DNA from: Pedobacter sp. ok626
GTDB lineage: Bacteria > Bacteroidota > Bacteroidia > Sphingobacteriales > Sphingobacteriaceae
DNA: 64,000 nt
Assembly: GCF_900100435.1 (NCBI RefSeq)
Contig: NZ_FNEX01000020.1
Location: 79,014 to 143,013 of the forward strand
Direction of reading: 5' to 3'
Shown: positions 1 to 9,357 of the stretch, one piece after another
Layout of the letters: every line of letters begins with the position of its first letter
Numbering within the stretch: position 1 is the stretch's first letter
Translations under genes and position numbers: made by a program
The notes under the pieces: generated by a model
Database searches by the model: none
The model's input: only the letters and a program-made list of their open reading frames with translations
Told to the model about the DNA's origin: nothing

Positions 1-1238
1 TATCCTTCCGTCGTGACGGCTCTTCCCAGTACGGCTCTAAAAAGCGGTTTGGCACCTTTTGGTCAACAGGTATTGGCTGGAACATCCACAATGAAAAATT
101 CTTTAGAAAGGGCGACGTAGTCAACCGCCTGAAAATACGGGCCAGTTATGGCCCTACAGGCTCACAAAACCTACCTGCCTATGCTTCACAATTCAGGTAT
201 AACTTTGGTACCAGTACCAGTTATTACGGTGAACTGGGCTCAACACTGATCGGACTGGGGAACGAAAAACTGAGCTGGCAAAACGTTTATAAAGGCAATA
301 TCGGCGCAGATGTAGTCCTGTTCAAAGAGAAACTGGATTTGCGCGTTGACTTTTATCGGGAAAACACCAGGAATGCCCTCACTACCATCTCCCTGGCCCC
401 CTCAACGGGCTTTACCAGCTATTCTGAAAACCTCGGACAACTCCAGAATACAGGCTTCGAGTTCTCAATGCGCTACAAGATCCTTGAAAATGCGGCCAAC
501 GGCCTGCTCTGGTCGGTAAATGTAAATGGTTCCACCAATAAAAATATCCTTAAAGAGATCTCTAACAAACTGAAAGCCTCCAATGACATCGCAAACAATG
601 CAAACACCGATCAGGTGGTGCCTAATGTGTTGTTTCAGGAAGGCGAGTCGCTCAATACCATCTATGTCGTGCGCTCATTAGGGGTCGATCCGGCAACAGG
701 ATCGGAATTATATCTGACAAAAAACGGGGAGAAAACCTTTACCTGGAATGCCGTGGATAAAGTCGCTTTTGGAATTGCTCAGCCAAAATGGAACGGAAAC
801 TTTGGTTCTAACTTTATGTATAAAGGCTTTGACCTGAACCTCATCTTTAATTATCAGTTTGGTGGGCAGCTGTATAACCAGACGCTGATTGACCGTGTTG
901 AATCTGTAGATCCTGCTTTCAACGTAGACCGCCGCGCTTTCGACCTGGGCTGGTCGGGCCCTGGCGATGTGAGCCGTTATACCCGCATTGGTACCTCAAC
1001 AGCTGACACCCGATTAACCTCAAGGTTTGTACAGGATGACAACAACCTGACTTTAAGCTCCGCTTCCATCGGCTACAATTTTTTCAGAAGGGCTTTTCTT
1101 AAAAAAATAGGCATGCGGAGTATGCAGGTCACTGCGATTACAAATGATCTTTTCAGGATCAGCAGTATCCAGATCGAACGGGGAACAAGCAATCCTTTCG
1201 CCCGGACTTATTCATTGTCTTTAAGAGTTGGTTTTTAA
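1..1238 (+). CDS. SusC/RagA-family TonB-dependent outer-membrane receptor, C-terminal part
   Basis: The reading frame is open from base 3 of the window, so this is the last ~410 residues of a receptor whose N-terminus lies outside. It forms part of the outer-membrane beta-barrel that, with the following SusD lipoprotein, imports a ligand using TonB energy. Seen in sequence: barrel-type alternating aromatic strands, RRDGSS near the start, SLAPSTGF, DLGWSGPG, and a C-terminal strand ending SLSLRVGF with a terminal aromatic, as in outer-membrane proteins. It is closely similar over its whole visible length to the C-terminus of the SusC at 52396-55722, sharing NALTT(I/V)SLAPSTGF and VDRRA(F/Y)DLGW. 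The SusD start follows 12 bases after the stop, so they are co-transcribed. The ligand is unknown. Confidence 0.95.
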   Translation, partial: SFRRDGSSQYGSKKRFGTFWSTGIGWNIHNEKFFRKGDVVNRLKIRASYGPTGSQNLPAYASQFRYNFGTSTSYYGELGSTLIGLGNEKLSWQNVYKGNIGADVVLFKEKLDLRVDFYRENTRNALTTISLAPSTGFTSYSENLGQLQNTGFEFSMRYKILENAANGLLWSVNVNGSTNKNILKEISNKLKASNDIANNANTDQVVPNVLFQEGESLNTIYVVRSLGVDPATGSELYLTKNGEKTFTWNAVDKVAFGIAQPKWNGNFGSNFMYKGFDLNLIFNYQFGGQLYNQTLIDRVESVDPAFNVDRRAFDLGWSGPGDVSRYTRIGTSTADTRLTSRFVQDDNNLTLSSASIGYNFFRRAFLKKIGMRSMQVTAITNDLFRISSIQIERGTSNPFARTYSLSLRVGF

Positions 1239-1250
1239 AAAAATAGAATT

Positions 1251-2660
1251 ATGAATACTAAAATATTGATCACATTATTTTTGATTTCATCAGTGATGCT
1301 GACTTCCTGTAAAAAATTCTTGGATGTGAACCCCAAATCAAGTCTTTCTGAAGAGCAGCTTTTTGATTCAGAAATAGGGTTTCAGCAGGCGCTGACAGGC
1401 GTTTATTCGCAGATGGCTACCCGTAGCTTATACGGTGACAACCTTTCTATGGGGTTTGTAAGTGCTTTGGCGCAAAATTATGCGGTTTCCGGTACGGGAG
1501 CTCCATTTGTACAGACCAGAGCACTAAACTACACGTCGGCGGAAGTGATGGGGTATACCAGCGCGATATGGAATACCAGCTATTCTGCCATCGCAGGTTT
1601 AAACAAGGTACTGGAAAATACCCTGGAGAAAAGAAATGTGCTTTCTGACCAGAACTATGCAATGATCCGCGGAGAAGCGCTGGGATTGCGGGCTTATCTG
1701 CATTTTGAGCTCCTGCGGATGTTTGGACCTGAATTCACTGCGGGGGCAGCTGAAAAAGCCATCCCTTATAAAACTGCCGTAGACGAGTTTGCCGTAGTGC
1801 CTTCAACTACAGAAGAAGTGATCAGGTTAGTCCTTGCCGACCTGACTGAAGCAGCAACACTGTTAAAGGAAAGGGATCCTATCGTTGTTAATAAGGTGAG
1901 CAGACGGTCAAAAATGAATTATTATGCGGTTAAGGCACTCGAAGCGAGAGTCCGCTTGTACTCAGGCGATAAAGCTGGTGCTCTTCTTGCTGCACAGGTA
2001 GTAACCAGTTCAGGTAAATTTCCTTTTGTAACCAGTGCCGCTGCCTCTGCCGCCGCAGGCTCGCGCGACCGCCTATACCTTAATGAAGAGGTCTTCATGG
2101 TCCGTGTGCGGGACATCAGTACCTGGGCTGATCCAGGTTATTTTAAGTTTAATGGTAGCGCAAATTTCAAGCTCACGCGTTCCACGGCCAACTTCAATAC
2201 CTTATATGAAACCGCTGCAGGTGGAGGAACGGATTTCAGGTACCTATACCGCATTGAGCAGGACCAGACTTCACCATTTCCTTCTAAATTCTGGCAAACG
2301 TACCAGTTCAATACCCTGGATACCAACCGCCTTGACCAGCACGTGCCATTGATCAGATTGTCTGAAATGTATTACATCATGGCAGAAGCAGCGTCAGTTA
2401 CGTCGGATGGTGTAGGTTACCTCAATACAGTAAGGCAGAACAGGGCACTCGCTCCGCTTGCGACCACCATTACACCGGCTTTATTAAACACGGAAATCAC
2501 TAAAGAATATCAGAAGGAGTTCTATGCAGAGGGTCAGCTGTTTTATTATTACAAGCGGAAAAAAATTGTCCGCATGCAATTTATGACCGCCGACATTCCA
2601 CTCAGCAAATATCAGCTGCCAGTGCCGGACAGTGAGAAAGAATATAATCCAAATTATTAA
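1251..2660 (+). CDS. SusD/RagB-family nutrient-binding outer-membrane lipoprotein
   Basis: A 469-residue surface lipoprotein that acts as the lid of the SusC channel and binds the imported ligand. Signal peptide with lipobox LTSC (Cys20) followed by KKFLDVNPK, the standard mature N-terminus of this family. Helical TPR-like region with the family features LRAYLHFELLRMFGPE around residue 145 and a C-terminal EYQKEFYAEGQLFYYYKR block. It lies directly after the SusC tail. It is very similar to the SusD at 55748-57181 (same EEQLF, SLYGDNLSMGFVSALAQNY and AEGQLF blocks). The family is certain; the ligand is not, and no carbohydrate enzyme sits in this operon. Confidence 0.95.
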   Translation: MNTKILITLFLISSVMLTSCKKFLDVNPKSSLSEEQLFDSEIGFQQALTGVYSQMATRSLYGDNLSMGFVSALAQNYAVSGTGAPFVQTRALNYTSAEVMGYTSAIWNTSYSAIAGLNKVLENTLEKRNVLSDQNYAMIRGEALGLRAYLHFELLRMFGPEFTAGAAEKAIPYKTAVDEFAVVPSTTEEVIRLVLADLTEAATLLKERDPIVVNKVSRRSKMNYYAVKALEARVRLYSGDKAGALLAAQVVTSSGKFPFVTSAAASAAAGSRDRLYLNEEVFMVRVRDISTWADPGYFKFNGSANFKLTRSTANFNTLYETAAGGGTDFRYLYRIEQDQTSPFPSKFWQTYQFNTLDTNRLDQHVPLIRLSEMYYIMAEAASVTSDGVGYLNTVRQNRALAPLATTITPALLNTEITKEYQKEFYAEGQLFYYYKRKKIVRMQFMTADIPLSKYQLPVPDSEKEYNPNY

Positions 2661-2677
2661 CGATAAACCTGATAAAC

Positions 2678-3385
2678 ATGAAATATCTGTTATTTTTTAG
2701 CCTATTGTGCCTTACACTGGCCTGTAAAAAACAGGATGTGGCTACTTATAGTGGTGAAGATGGCATTACCTTTTACAGAGGTCAATATGAAACTGATAGC
2801 CTGAGCTATTCCTTTGCTTTTTCCATTACACCGAAACAAAAAGATACCATTTTTCTTAAAATGCGTGTGCAGGGCCCGGCAGTGGGTTATGCCAGGACCG
2901 TTGCTGTCAAAGCTGTCGGTGGCACTACCGCCAGGGAAGGTATAGATTACCAGTTGTCTGAAGCGAAGCTTCCAGCGGGTGCTTTAATCTTAATGTATCC
3001 CGTGGTATTGCTCAATTCGCCCGGTATGCTGACCAACACTTATAGGCTTGTTGTGGAGGTAGCACCGAATAAAGATTTCGCGACCGGTGCCTTTGGTTCC
3101 GACATTACAGGCGAGACCGTTGCTTTAAAATCGATAAAAATCGATGTGAGCAACCGGATCGTACAACCTACGTACTGGACTTCTGTACAAGGCAGCTTTG
3201 GCCCCTTCAGTGTCGCTAAATTTAAGTTCATGATCCAAGTAACCGGTCTTACCGATTTCTCAGATGAAGCCATTGGCGTTGATGGCTATTACAACCTCCC
3301 TGTTAAACTGAGTAACGCGCTTGCAGCCTACGAAGCCGTCAACGGACCACTCATTGACGAGAACGGAAACCGTGTAACCTTCTAA
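2678..3385 (+). CDS. DUF4843 domain lipoprotein
   Basis: A 235-residue lipoprotein with lipobox LTLAC (Cys16) and mature start KKQDVATYSGEDG. I recognise the DUF4843 pattern: an early YSFAFS segment, a K-D-T-I-F-L strand and TAREGIDYQL. The fold is probably Calx-beta/Ig-like and surface or periplasm exposed. It is the third gene of the operon, 17 bases after susD. The homologue at 57195-57935 holds the same place in the paralogous locus and shares the ending NALAAYEA(V/A)NGP. The function of DUF4843 is not established; the position suggests an accessory ligand-binding component, comparable with SusE/SusF only by place in the operon. Confidence 0.85.
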   Translation: MKYLLFFSLLCLTLACKKQDVATYSGEDGITFYRGQYETDSLSYSFAFSITPKQKDTIFLKMRVQGPAVGYARTVAVKAVGGTTAREGIDYQLSEAKLPAGALILMYPVVLLNSPGMLTNTYRLVVEVAPNKDFATGAFGSDITGETVALKSIKIDVSNRIVQPTYWTSVQGSFGPFSVAKFKFMIQVTGLTDFSDEAIGVDGYYNLPVKLSNALAAYEAVNGPLIDENGNRVTF

Positions 3386-3408
3386 TTTTTTATTAAACTT
3401 TTAAGCTC

Positions 3409-4827
3409 ATGCACAAACATATTTTCATAAAAAGCCTGTTCATCAGTATGGTGATGCTGGTGATGGCTTGTCAGAAAGACGAGCAGTCTTTTGTATACGA
3501 AAAACAAAATGAGGTAACGATCTCGACCAGTGCCACTGCCTTTACAGTGACACAACTGGATACTTTAAAGGTTTCGCCCACGCTGACTGAGTCTTTACCT
3601 TCCGGTGAAGGGTTCGCCTACGAATGGAAGATGTACCTGGTAGGCGGTACCGACACAGCGAAAATCTTATCTACAGAGAAAGACCTGAAGGCTAAAATTA
3701 ACGTACCTCCCGGTAGTTATTCACTTCGTTATAAGGTGGCTAGTAAAAAAACAGGTGTTGCCTCGTTCAACCTATACCGCGTTACGGTAAACGGCGCATT
3801 TTACCAGGGTTGGCTGGTCTCTAACAACAAAGATGGCAAAGCAAGGATGTCCTTCATCCGTACCGATGATGTGGTTTTTGCCGCACCCGCAGAATCGGCG
3901 AACAATACCAGCTATCCGGGACGGGCTATCGCTGCATACAGCGGAATCGACCGGAATATTGCGCTGGTTCTGTTTTTTACCGATCAAGGTGTGTACAGGT
4001 TCAATGCAAATGATTTTACACAAAATGGCAATACCGCATCTCTTTTTCCTGAAGGAAAGCAGTTTAGTACTTTGCCGGTTTATGGATTGAACAAGCTGGT
4101 AACAGACCAATATATTGTGAGTGAGGGCGGCCTTTATGCAGGTTTAGGTCCGTCTTTTTTTCCGGGAGAGGTTTTAAAGCCTTATTCTGATCGGTTTACA
4201 GGAGATTATTCCTTGTTTCCGGCGATCATTTCCAGTACGCAAACCTCCAGTTATTTTTACGATAATAAACACCAGCGTTTTATGCAGGCTGCTTACCTGG
4301 ACCGCGCCATTGTACCTGCAACAGGAAGCAGTACCGCAAGCTTTGATTTAGGCAATGTGGGCAAGACAATGATCGCATGCGATTATGGGGTAAGGGGTTC
4401 GTCTAATGATGAGTTTTATTTTGTGATGCAAAATAATGCCGGAGTGCGTTACTTGTTGTCCATAAATGGAACTGTGCCGGGCTTAAATCAGCTCATCGGC
4501 AACAGTCCTGACATTGCCACGGCTACAAAATTTGCCACTTCTAGTGTGGTCAAACATCTGTACTATGCATCCGGTGAGAAAATTTATCTATACGATATCT
4601 TAGCCAACTCATCGCGTCTGGTGTATACTTTTCCTGCCGACACAAAGATTGCGGACCTCAAAATGCTCCGTGCCACCAGCAAACGTCTGGTGGTAGCTGT
4701 AAACAAGGGCACAGCGGGTGAAGTCTATTATTTTGACCTCGACAATCTGGGGAATGCTGTGGGCAATACCTATGTTAAGAAATTCGAAGGCTTTGGGGAA
4801 ATTGTACATCTGGGGTACAGAAATTAA
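3409..4827 (+). CDS. PKD-like family lipoprotein with predicted beta-propeller C-terminus
   Basis: A 472-residue lipoprotein, lipobox VMAC (Cys21). Residues ~35-130 resemble a PKD/Ig-like fold (FAYEWKMYLVGG, PPGSYSLRYKV). The remainder consists of repeated beta-strand units with GWLVSNNKDGKARMSFIR, YLYDI and KRLVVAVNKG, suggesting a propeller. This matches the PKD-like family lipoproteins that travel with SusC/SusD/DUF4843 in Bacteroidota. It ends 21 bases before tlpA. The paralogue at 57943-59367 has the same order of motifs, including NGWYIVNSKDGKGR and FGEIV at the end. The role is probably binding or presentation of the cargo at the cell surface; this is inferred from context only. Confidence 0.8.
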   Translation: MHKHIFIKSLFISMVMLVMACQKDEQSFVYEKQNEVTISTSATAFTVTQLDTLKVSPTLTESLPSGEGFAYEWKMYLVGGTDTAKILSTEKDLKAKINVPPGSYSLRYKVASKKTGVASFNLYRVTVNGAFYQGWLVSNNKDGKARMSFIRTDDVVFAAPAESANNTSYPGRAIAAYSGIDRNIALVLFFTDQGVYRFNANDFTQNGNTASLFPEGKQFSTLPVYGLNKLVTDQYIVSEGGLYAGLGPSFFPGEVLKPYSDRFTGDYSLFPAIISSTQTSSYFYDNKHQRFMQAAYLDRAIVPATGSSTASFDLGNVGKTMIACDYGVRGSSNDEFYFVMQNNAGVRYLLSINGTVPGLNQLIGNSPDIATATKFATSSVVKHLYYASGEKIYLYDILANSSRLVYTFPADTKIADLKMLRATSKRLVVAVNKGTAGEVYYFDLDNLGNAVGNTYVKKFEGFGEIVHLGYRN

Positions 4828-4848
4828 TACACATTAAATTTTAAAATT

Positions 4849-6105
4849 ATGAAAAAAATACTATTATCTGCCTTATATCTGTTTATTGGAGTTGCCGCTT
4901 ATAGTCAGCAACCGGGTAGTGAATCAAGTCAGGACACGCTGAAGATCAGTGCCGATCTGCTGAAAAAAATAGAGGCTGAACCTGATTTAAGAAAGATGGA
5001 GGAACTGTATAAAGAGGCTGCGAAAAAATATGATGAACGGGATTTCGGCCTGTTGGTTTTTGACATGACGATTAAATTTGCCAGGGCTGGTGATACGAAA
5101 AAAATGATGGAATACTACAATAAAGTTGACTCGTTTAATCGTAAGGCAGCTTATGCGATTGCTGTTCAGTCGCTGGCTGGTGCTAATCCTAAAGATGCCG
5201 AACCTTTGCTTAAAGAAATGACGGTTTCACAGAAACCTAAACCAAAGGTCAATGGTACTGTTAAGCCTGTCTTTTCCCGCAATTATCAAACTACATGTGC
5301 TATATATACCCAAACCTTGCTGAAAAATGGAAAAGACAAAGAGGCTTATGATTACATTTCCGGTTTGATCGGTGAGCAAGGAATGGAGAACCCGATTTTA
5401 AATGAAGCGTATATTCAGGTCCTGCTTCAGACCCGCCGCTACGCTGAGGCTTTGCCTGTAATGGAGAAGGAAGTCGTTGCAATGACGGTTTCACCGGAAA
5501 CAAAGGCTAAATTTAAGGACGTTTTTTTAAAAGTAAATGGTGCCAACGCTGATTTTAGCGCCTATGAAAACAAACTGATTCAGGGGATGGAGACAAGTCT
5601 GGCTGCGAAAGTAGCCAAAAAGGCAGTGAAAGTATCTGCAACAGATTTTGTCTTGACGGATCTATCGGGTCATAAAGTAGCCTTAAAAGACCTTCGGGGT
5701 AAAGTTGTGGTGCTGGATTTCTGGGCCACCTGGTGCGGTCCCTGCAAGGCCTCTTTCCCGGGCATGCAAAAGGCCGTTAACAAGTATAAAAATGATCCTA
5801 ACGTAAAGTTCTATTTCGTACATACTATGGATAAAGCTGCTGATCCGACAGCGGATGCCCGGAAATACATAAAAGAAAATAATTATAGTTTCGATGTGCT
5901 GATGGATTTCAGAAACAAAGAAACCCTGAGCTCAGCTGTGGCCAAAAGTTTTGGCATTAAAGCCATCCCTACCAAGATCATCATTGATGCTGACGGCTTT
6001 GTCAGATTTAATACGGTAGGTGCGCATCCAGATGCGGATACCGCGGTCATGGAACTTTCCGCGATGATAGAATTTTCAAAGAAGCCCGTTCTGCCGAAAT
6101 CATAA
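4849..6105 (+). CDS. TlpA-family thioredoxin-like protein with helical N-terminal domain
   Basis: A 418-residue exported protein. The signal peptide ends near AAYSQQ. Residues ~30-250 are helical and repeat-like, without recognised catalytic residues. Residues ~265-415 form a TlpA/AhpC-TSA thioredoxin domain with DFWATWCGPC; the redox cysteines are Cys296 and Cys299, and the cis-Pro loop is GIKAIPTKIIID. It likely reduces or rearranges disulphides in envelope proteins or in the bound cargo. It follows the PKD-like gene by 21 bases and is followed by a second tlpA 18 bases later, so this is one operon. The two TlpA proteins share domain order and look like an old tandem duplication. The substrate is unknown. 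Confidence 0.9.
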   Translation: MKKILLSALYLFIGVAAYSQQPGSESSQDTLKISADLLKKIEAEPDLRKMEELYKEAAKKYDERDFGLLVFDMTIKFARAGDTKKMMEYYNKVDSFNRKAAYAIAVQSLAGANPKDAEPLLKEMTVSQKPKPKVNGTVKPVFSRNYQTTCAIYTQTLLKNGKDKEAYDYISGLIGEQGMENPILNEAYIQVLLQTRRYAEALPVMEKEVVAMTVSPETKAKFKDVFLKVNGANADFSAYENKLIQGMETSLAAKVAKKAVKVSATDFVLTDLSGHKVALKDLRGKVVVLDFWATWCGPCKASFPGMQKAVNKYKNDPNVKFYFVHTMDKAADPTADARKYIKENNYSFDVLMDFRNKETLSSAVAKSFGIKAIPTKIIIDADGFVRFNTVGAHPDADTAVMELSAMIEFSKKPVLPKS

Positions 6106-6123
6106 CAGTAATAACGTAGTGAT

Positions 6124-7317
6124 ATGAAAAGAAATAGCTTAAACATAATTGCAATAGCAATCGGGCTGACGTTCTCCGGCCAAGCTTTCGCACAATCCTT
6201 ACCTGCTGATACGAGTTTTACCGGGTTGTTTAATTCAGTAAAGTCGGAGGTCGACGCTTCGAGAATGGAGTTGATGGTCAACGAAATGATCAAAAAATCA
6301 ACAGGCGAGCACGACCAGATGCTGATCGATGCGAGTGCGCAGAACACGGCAGTTGCTTTCGCTGAAGCAGGAAATATCGCCAAAGCAAAATATTGGGTAA
6401 CTAAAGTCCAGACTGCTGATTGGAAAGTCGCTACACTTTCCAATGTGGTCAGGACCTTAATCGATGCAGGTAAATTGAGCGAGGCCGAAAGTCTGATTGG
6501 GGAGGAAGACAAACAGCAGTTTGGATTCTTATTTGGTACCATTCGTTTTAAGCAGGGGAAATATAAAGACGCCTTGCCTTACCTGAGGCCTGTAGAAGGG
6601 ATTAGAAATGGCAATCCGGAATTATATGCTATTGCATTGAGTCGTACAGACGACATAGATCAGGCATTTGCTGAAATAAACAAAATAATGGGCAAATCCG
6701 GACATTTCGGAGCTGATTTTCAGAAAGAAGCAAAAGCCGTTTATGTCAAAAAATATGGCAATGACAGTGGCTTTAAGGCTAAGCTAGATTCTGTTTCTGC
6801 CGCCGAGTCTAAAAAGATGTTGGCCAAAGTGGAAAAGATGAAAGTAAATGAACCAGCCCCGGGTTTCGAGGTTACGGATTTCAATGGTAAAACGGTGTCT
6901 TTAAAAAGCCTGAAAGGCAAAACCATATTCATAGATTTTTGGGCAACCTGGTGTGTGCCTTGCGTGGCTTCTTTCCCGGGCATGCAAAAGGCGGTGGACT
7001 ATTATAAAAATGACAAGTCAGTCGTATTTATGTTCGTCCATACCGCCGAAAAAAATGCCAATGCTACAGAAGAAGCTAAGAAGATGATTACCGCTAAAAA
7101 ACACAATTTTGACGTGTATATGGACTTAAAAGACAAAACCACTGGTAAAAATCCCATGCTGTCGGCTTTTCAAGTCAGGGGGTTGCCAACAAAGCTGGTC
7201 ATTGATAAGGATGGGATCATTAGGTTCAGGACTGCGGGATTCATTGGCTTGGACGAAGCAATACCTGAAATCAGCACAATGATTGAGTTGGCAAAAAAGC
7301 CTGTTAATAACAACTAA
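6124..7317 (+). CDS. TlpA-family thioredoxin-like protein, second copy
   Basis: A 397-residue exported protein with signal peptide ending near AFAQSLP. It has a helical N-terminal half (to ~residue 235) and a thioredoxin domain from ~245. The active site is DFWATWCVPC, with Cys277 and Cys280. The Val between the cysteines, in place of Gly, distinguishes it from its neighbours and may shift its redox potential. The cis-Pro loop is VRGLPTKLVID. It has the same architecture as the gene just upstream and is co-directional with an 18-base gap. A hairpin with a T-run follows 28 bases after the stop, making this the last gene of the receptor operon. The domain call is secure; the in vivo partner is not known. 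Confidence 0.9.
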   Translation: MKRNSLNIIAIAIGLTFSGQAFAQSLPADTSFTGLFNSVKSEVDASRMELMVNEMIKKSTGEHDQMLIDASAQNTAVAFAEAGNIAKAKYWVTKVQTADWKVATLSNVVRTLIDAGKLSEAESLIGEEDKQQFGFLFGTIRFKQGKYKDALPYLRPVEGIRNGNPELYAIALSRTDDIDQAFAEINKIMGKSGHFGADFQKEAKAVYVKKYGNDSGFKAKLDSVSAAESKKMLAKVEKMKVNEPAPGFEVTDFNGKTVSLKSLKGKTIFIDFWATWCVPCVASFPGMQKAVDYYKNDKSVVFMFVHTAEKNANATEEAKKMITAKKHNFDVYMDLKDKTTGKNPMLSAFQVRGLPTKLVIDKDGIIRFRTAGFIGLDEAIPEISTMIELAKKPVNNN

Positions 7318-7345
7318 ATAAACACTACTTAAATTAAATGATAAG

Positions 7346-7373
7346 ACGGCCGGCCTAACACTGGCCGTTTTTA
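7346..7373 (+). terminator. Rho-independent terminator after the tlpA pair
   Basis: Inverted repeat ACGGCC ... GGCCGT (stem 7346-7351 with 7362-7367, loop rich in GGCCTAACACT) followed directly by a T-run. It separates the SusC/SusD/TlpA operon from the propeller gene at 7384, which would therefore need readthrough or its own promoter. Confidence 0.7.
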
Positions 7374-7383
7374 AAATAAAAAT

Positions 7384-8598
7384 ATGTGCAAGAATTCCTA
7401 TAAATTTTTATTAAAACTAACACTTAGTTATACAATCCTGCTATGGTCGGCCAGTTCAGAGATCAAAGCACAAACTGCACCTGCACAGATTTTAAGTGAT
7501 ACCAGAACATTTGAGGTATCAGCCTGCAATCCCTTTAAAAAGAGTATGGTGACTGTATGGATGGAAAAAAGGCCGGAACGAAAAGATAATGATGAAAATG
7601 CTGCGGATATGCGAGTGGCTTACAAGTCCTCTGCTGATAACGGAAATAGTTGGACGGAAAAAGGGATTGTAGATTTGCCGGGTACATTTGCTACGGGGAA
7701 TCCTTTTATTGCAAACAATGAAAAAGGTGCTACTTATCTGGTTTGTATGCACATCGGAAAAGACTTTTACTCCGGGAACATATCTTTGTATGAATTTGAT
7801 TTCGGGAAAAAGAAGTTTGAGTTAAAATCCGTTCCGATTAAAAGTGATGATAATCTGCTGGATAAACCTTCTTTTGCAACCTCTGGAGATGAAATTCACC
7901 TGGTGTATGTTGCCTATCCAAAAAGGATGAAGAATGCTGTGAAATACCAGATGTCTAAAGATAAAGGGAAAACCTGGACAAAAGCAGTCGATGTATTTGG
8001 CGGCAATATAGGCGGGCATTTAGGGCCTTCGATTGCAATCTCAAAAAACAAGCAGGTCATAATTTCTATCGGAGCATACGGGCAAAAGGACATTTTGATT
8101 ACCAGAAAGGTCCATTCCGATAGCGTTGCTTTTGAGAAGCCTACCATTGTAAGTCCGATTTCGACGAAACAAGGGGCTGCAATGACTGAATTAACAGCTT
8201 ATAAAAATGGATTGATCCTGACCTGGCAAAACCCACATCAGAGAAGTGAAACCTATTTGTCGTATAGTAAAGATGATGGCATCAGCTGGGCCAAACCAAT
8301 TATGCTAACGTCGTTTGGAAACCTGGCCTCGGCGACTTTCGATGAAAAAGGAAATATTCATTGCATCTACTCAGACTTTGCAAACCAGCATTTCTTTGTG
8401 GGATACAAGATGTTAGATACCAGGTACCATTTACTTAAAGAAGAAAATTTATTAAAACCAACAGCATTAACTACGTTTAATGAATACTTAGGGGCCTATC
8501 AAAAATTGGTAATTCAAGATAAGCAACTTTTTGCGTTCTGGATCGATTACAAAGATAACAGTACTTTAAAGTTTACAAAATGGAAGATTAGGACGTAA
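7384..8598 (+). CDS. Exported Asp-box (BNR) beta-propeller protein, sialidase-like fold
   Basis: A 404-residue exported protein; the signal peptide runs to about AEIKAQT. It contains three clear Asp-boxes of the S-x-D-x-G-x-x-W type: SADNGNSW (~residue 80), SKDKGKTW (~190) and SKDDGISW (~297). This implies a six-bladed propeller as in sialidases and other exported BNR proteins. I do not see a secure catalytic Arg triad plus Tyr/Glu set, so enzymatic sialidase activity should not be assumed. It lies downstream of the terminator of the TlpA operon and 60 bases before the sigma factor gene, on the same strand. It may be a binding protein or a glycosidase of unknown specificity. Confidence 0.7.
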   Translation: MCKNSYKFLLKLTLSYTILLWSASSEIKAQTAPAQILSDTRTFEVSACNPFKKSMVTVWMEKRPERKDNDENAADMRVAYKSSADNGNSWTEKGIVDLPGTFATGNPFIANNEKGATYLVCMHIGKDFYSGNISLYEFDFGKKKFELKSVPIKSDDNLLDKPSFATSGDEIHLVYVAYPKRMKNAVKYQMSKDKGKTWTKAVDVFGGNIGGHLGPSIAISKNKQVIISIGAYGQKDILITRKVHSDSVAFEKPTIVSPISTKQGAAMTELTAYKNGLILTWQNPHQRSETYLSYSKDDGISWAKPIMLTSFGNLASATFDEKGNIHCIYSDFANQHFFVGYKMLDTRYHLLKEENLLKPTALTTFNEYLGAYQKLVIQDKQLFAFWIDYKDNSTLKFTKWKIRT

Positions 8599-8658
8599 TA
8601 GATGCGTAGCGCTCGTTTTACCCTCAAAAAATTGGGTGAAAATGTCGTACCTTAGCGT

Positions 8659-9255
8659 ATGCATTACAACGGACCGGACGACGATAGATCTTTACTAGCT
8701 TCAGTATCGGCTGGAGATCAGTTGGCCTTTCGTAGTTTGTTTGATGCCTATAGAAATAAGGTTTTTACCTATGCAGTTCGCTACCTTAAATCCAGAGAGC
8801 AGGCCGAGGAAATCGTACAGAATGTATTCCTTAAGCTTTGGCTTAAACGGGAAGGCTTAACAGAGATTGTCAACTTTGGTGGGTATTTGCGTACCATAAC
8901 CAATAACGCTACCCTTGATGCCTTAAAAAAGAGAGCTTCGGAATACCGACACCAAAACGAAAGTTTGCAGGAATGGTCCGACCTCGACAATACCACTGAA
9001 GATGCTATTTTTTCTAAAGATGCCAAGAGTTATATCAGCCTGGCTCTCGAAAAATTACCCAAACAGCAACGGTTGGTTTACCAGATGTGCCAAATCGATG
9101 GATTAAAACAAAAGGAAGTGGCCGAAAAGCTCAATATTTCACCTTTAACCGTTAAGGTTCATTTACGGGAGGCCACAAAAGGCCTAAAAGCATTGCTTAA
9201 AAACGGGGAGTCCATACCGCTGATTGCCTTTCTTTTTCTGGGAATGTTAAGATAA
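8659..9255 (+). CDS. ECF RNA polymerase sigma factor (FecI-like)
   Basis: A 198-residue sigma-70-family factor of the extracytoplasmic type. Region 2 is at ~residues 25-90 (FDAYRNKVFTYAVRYLKS, AEEIVQNVFLKLWLKR). Region 4 is at ~130-180 (LPKQQRLVYQMCQIDGLKQ, EVAEKLNISPLTVKVHL, a helix-turn-helix). The short hydrophobic tail is common in Bacteroidota FecI-like factors. It is followed 102 bases later by a FecR anti-sigma gene and then by an STN-containing SusC, the standard transmembrane signalling trio. It probably drives transcription of the susC operon at 10531 when the receptor is loaded. A TAccTTAG -7-like element lies about 10 bases upstream of the ATG. Confidence 0.93.
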   Translation: MHYNGPDDDRSLLASVSAGDQLAFRSLFDAYRNKVFTYAVRYLKSREQAEEIVQNVFLKLWLKREGLTEIVNFGGYLRTITNNATLDALKKRASEYRHQNESLQEWSDLDNTTEDAIFSKDAKSYISLALEKLPKQQRLVYQMCQIDGLKQKEVAEKLNISPLTVKVHLREATKGLKALLKNGESIPLIAFLFLGMLR

Positions 9256-9357
9256 ATAAACATTATTTTAATTTTTCTTTAACACAACTACTCCTTTTTT
9301 GTTTTTCAATCGTCAGCTCTATAAAGCTGCTTCCGGGCGCTAGCTTAAAATACCCCT

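Noticed and set aside
5883..6542. 219-codon minus-strand frame across the junction of two tlpA genes
   Set aside because: Antisense to two well supported TlpA genes including an active operon junction; no family match seen.
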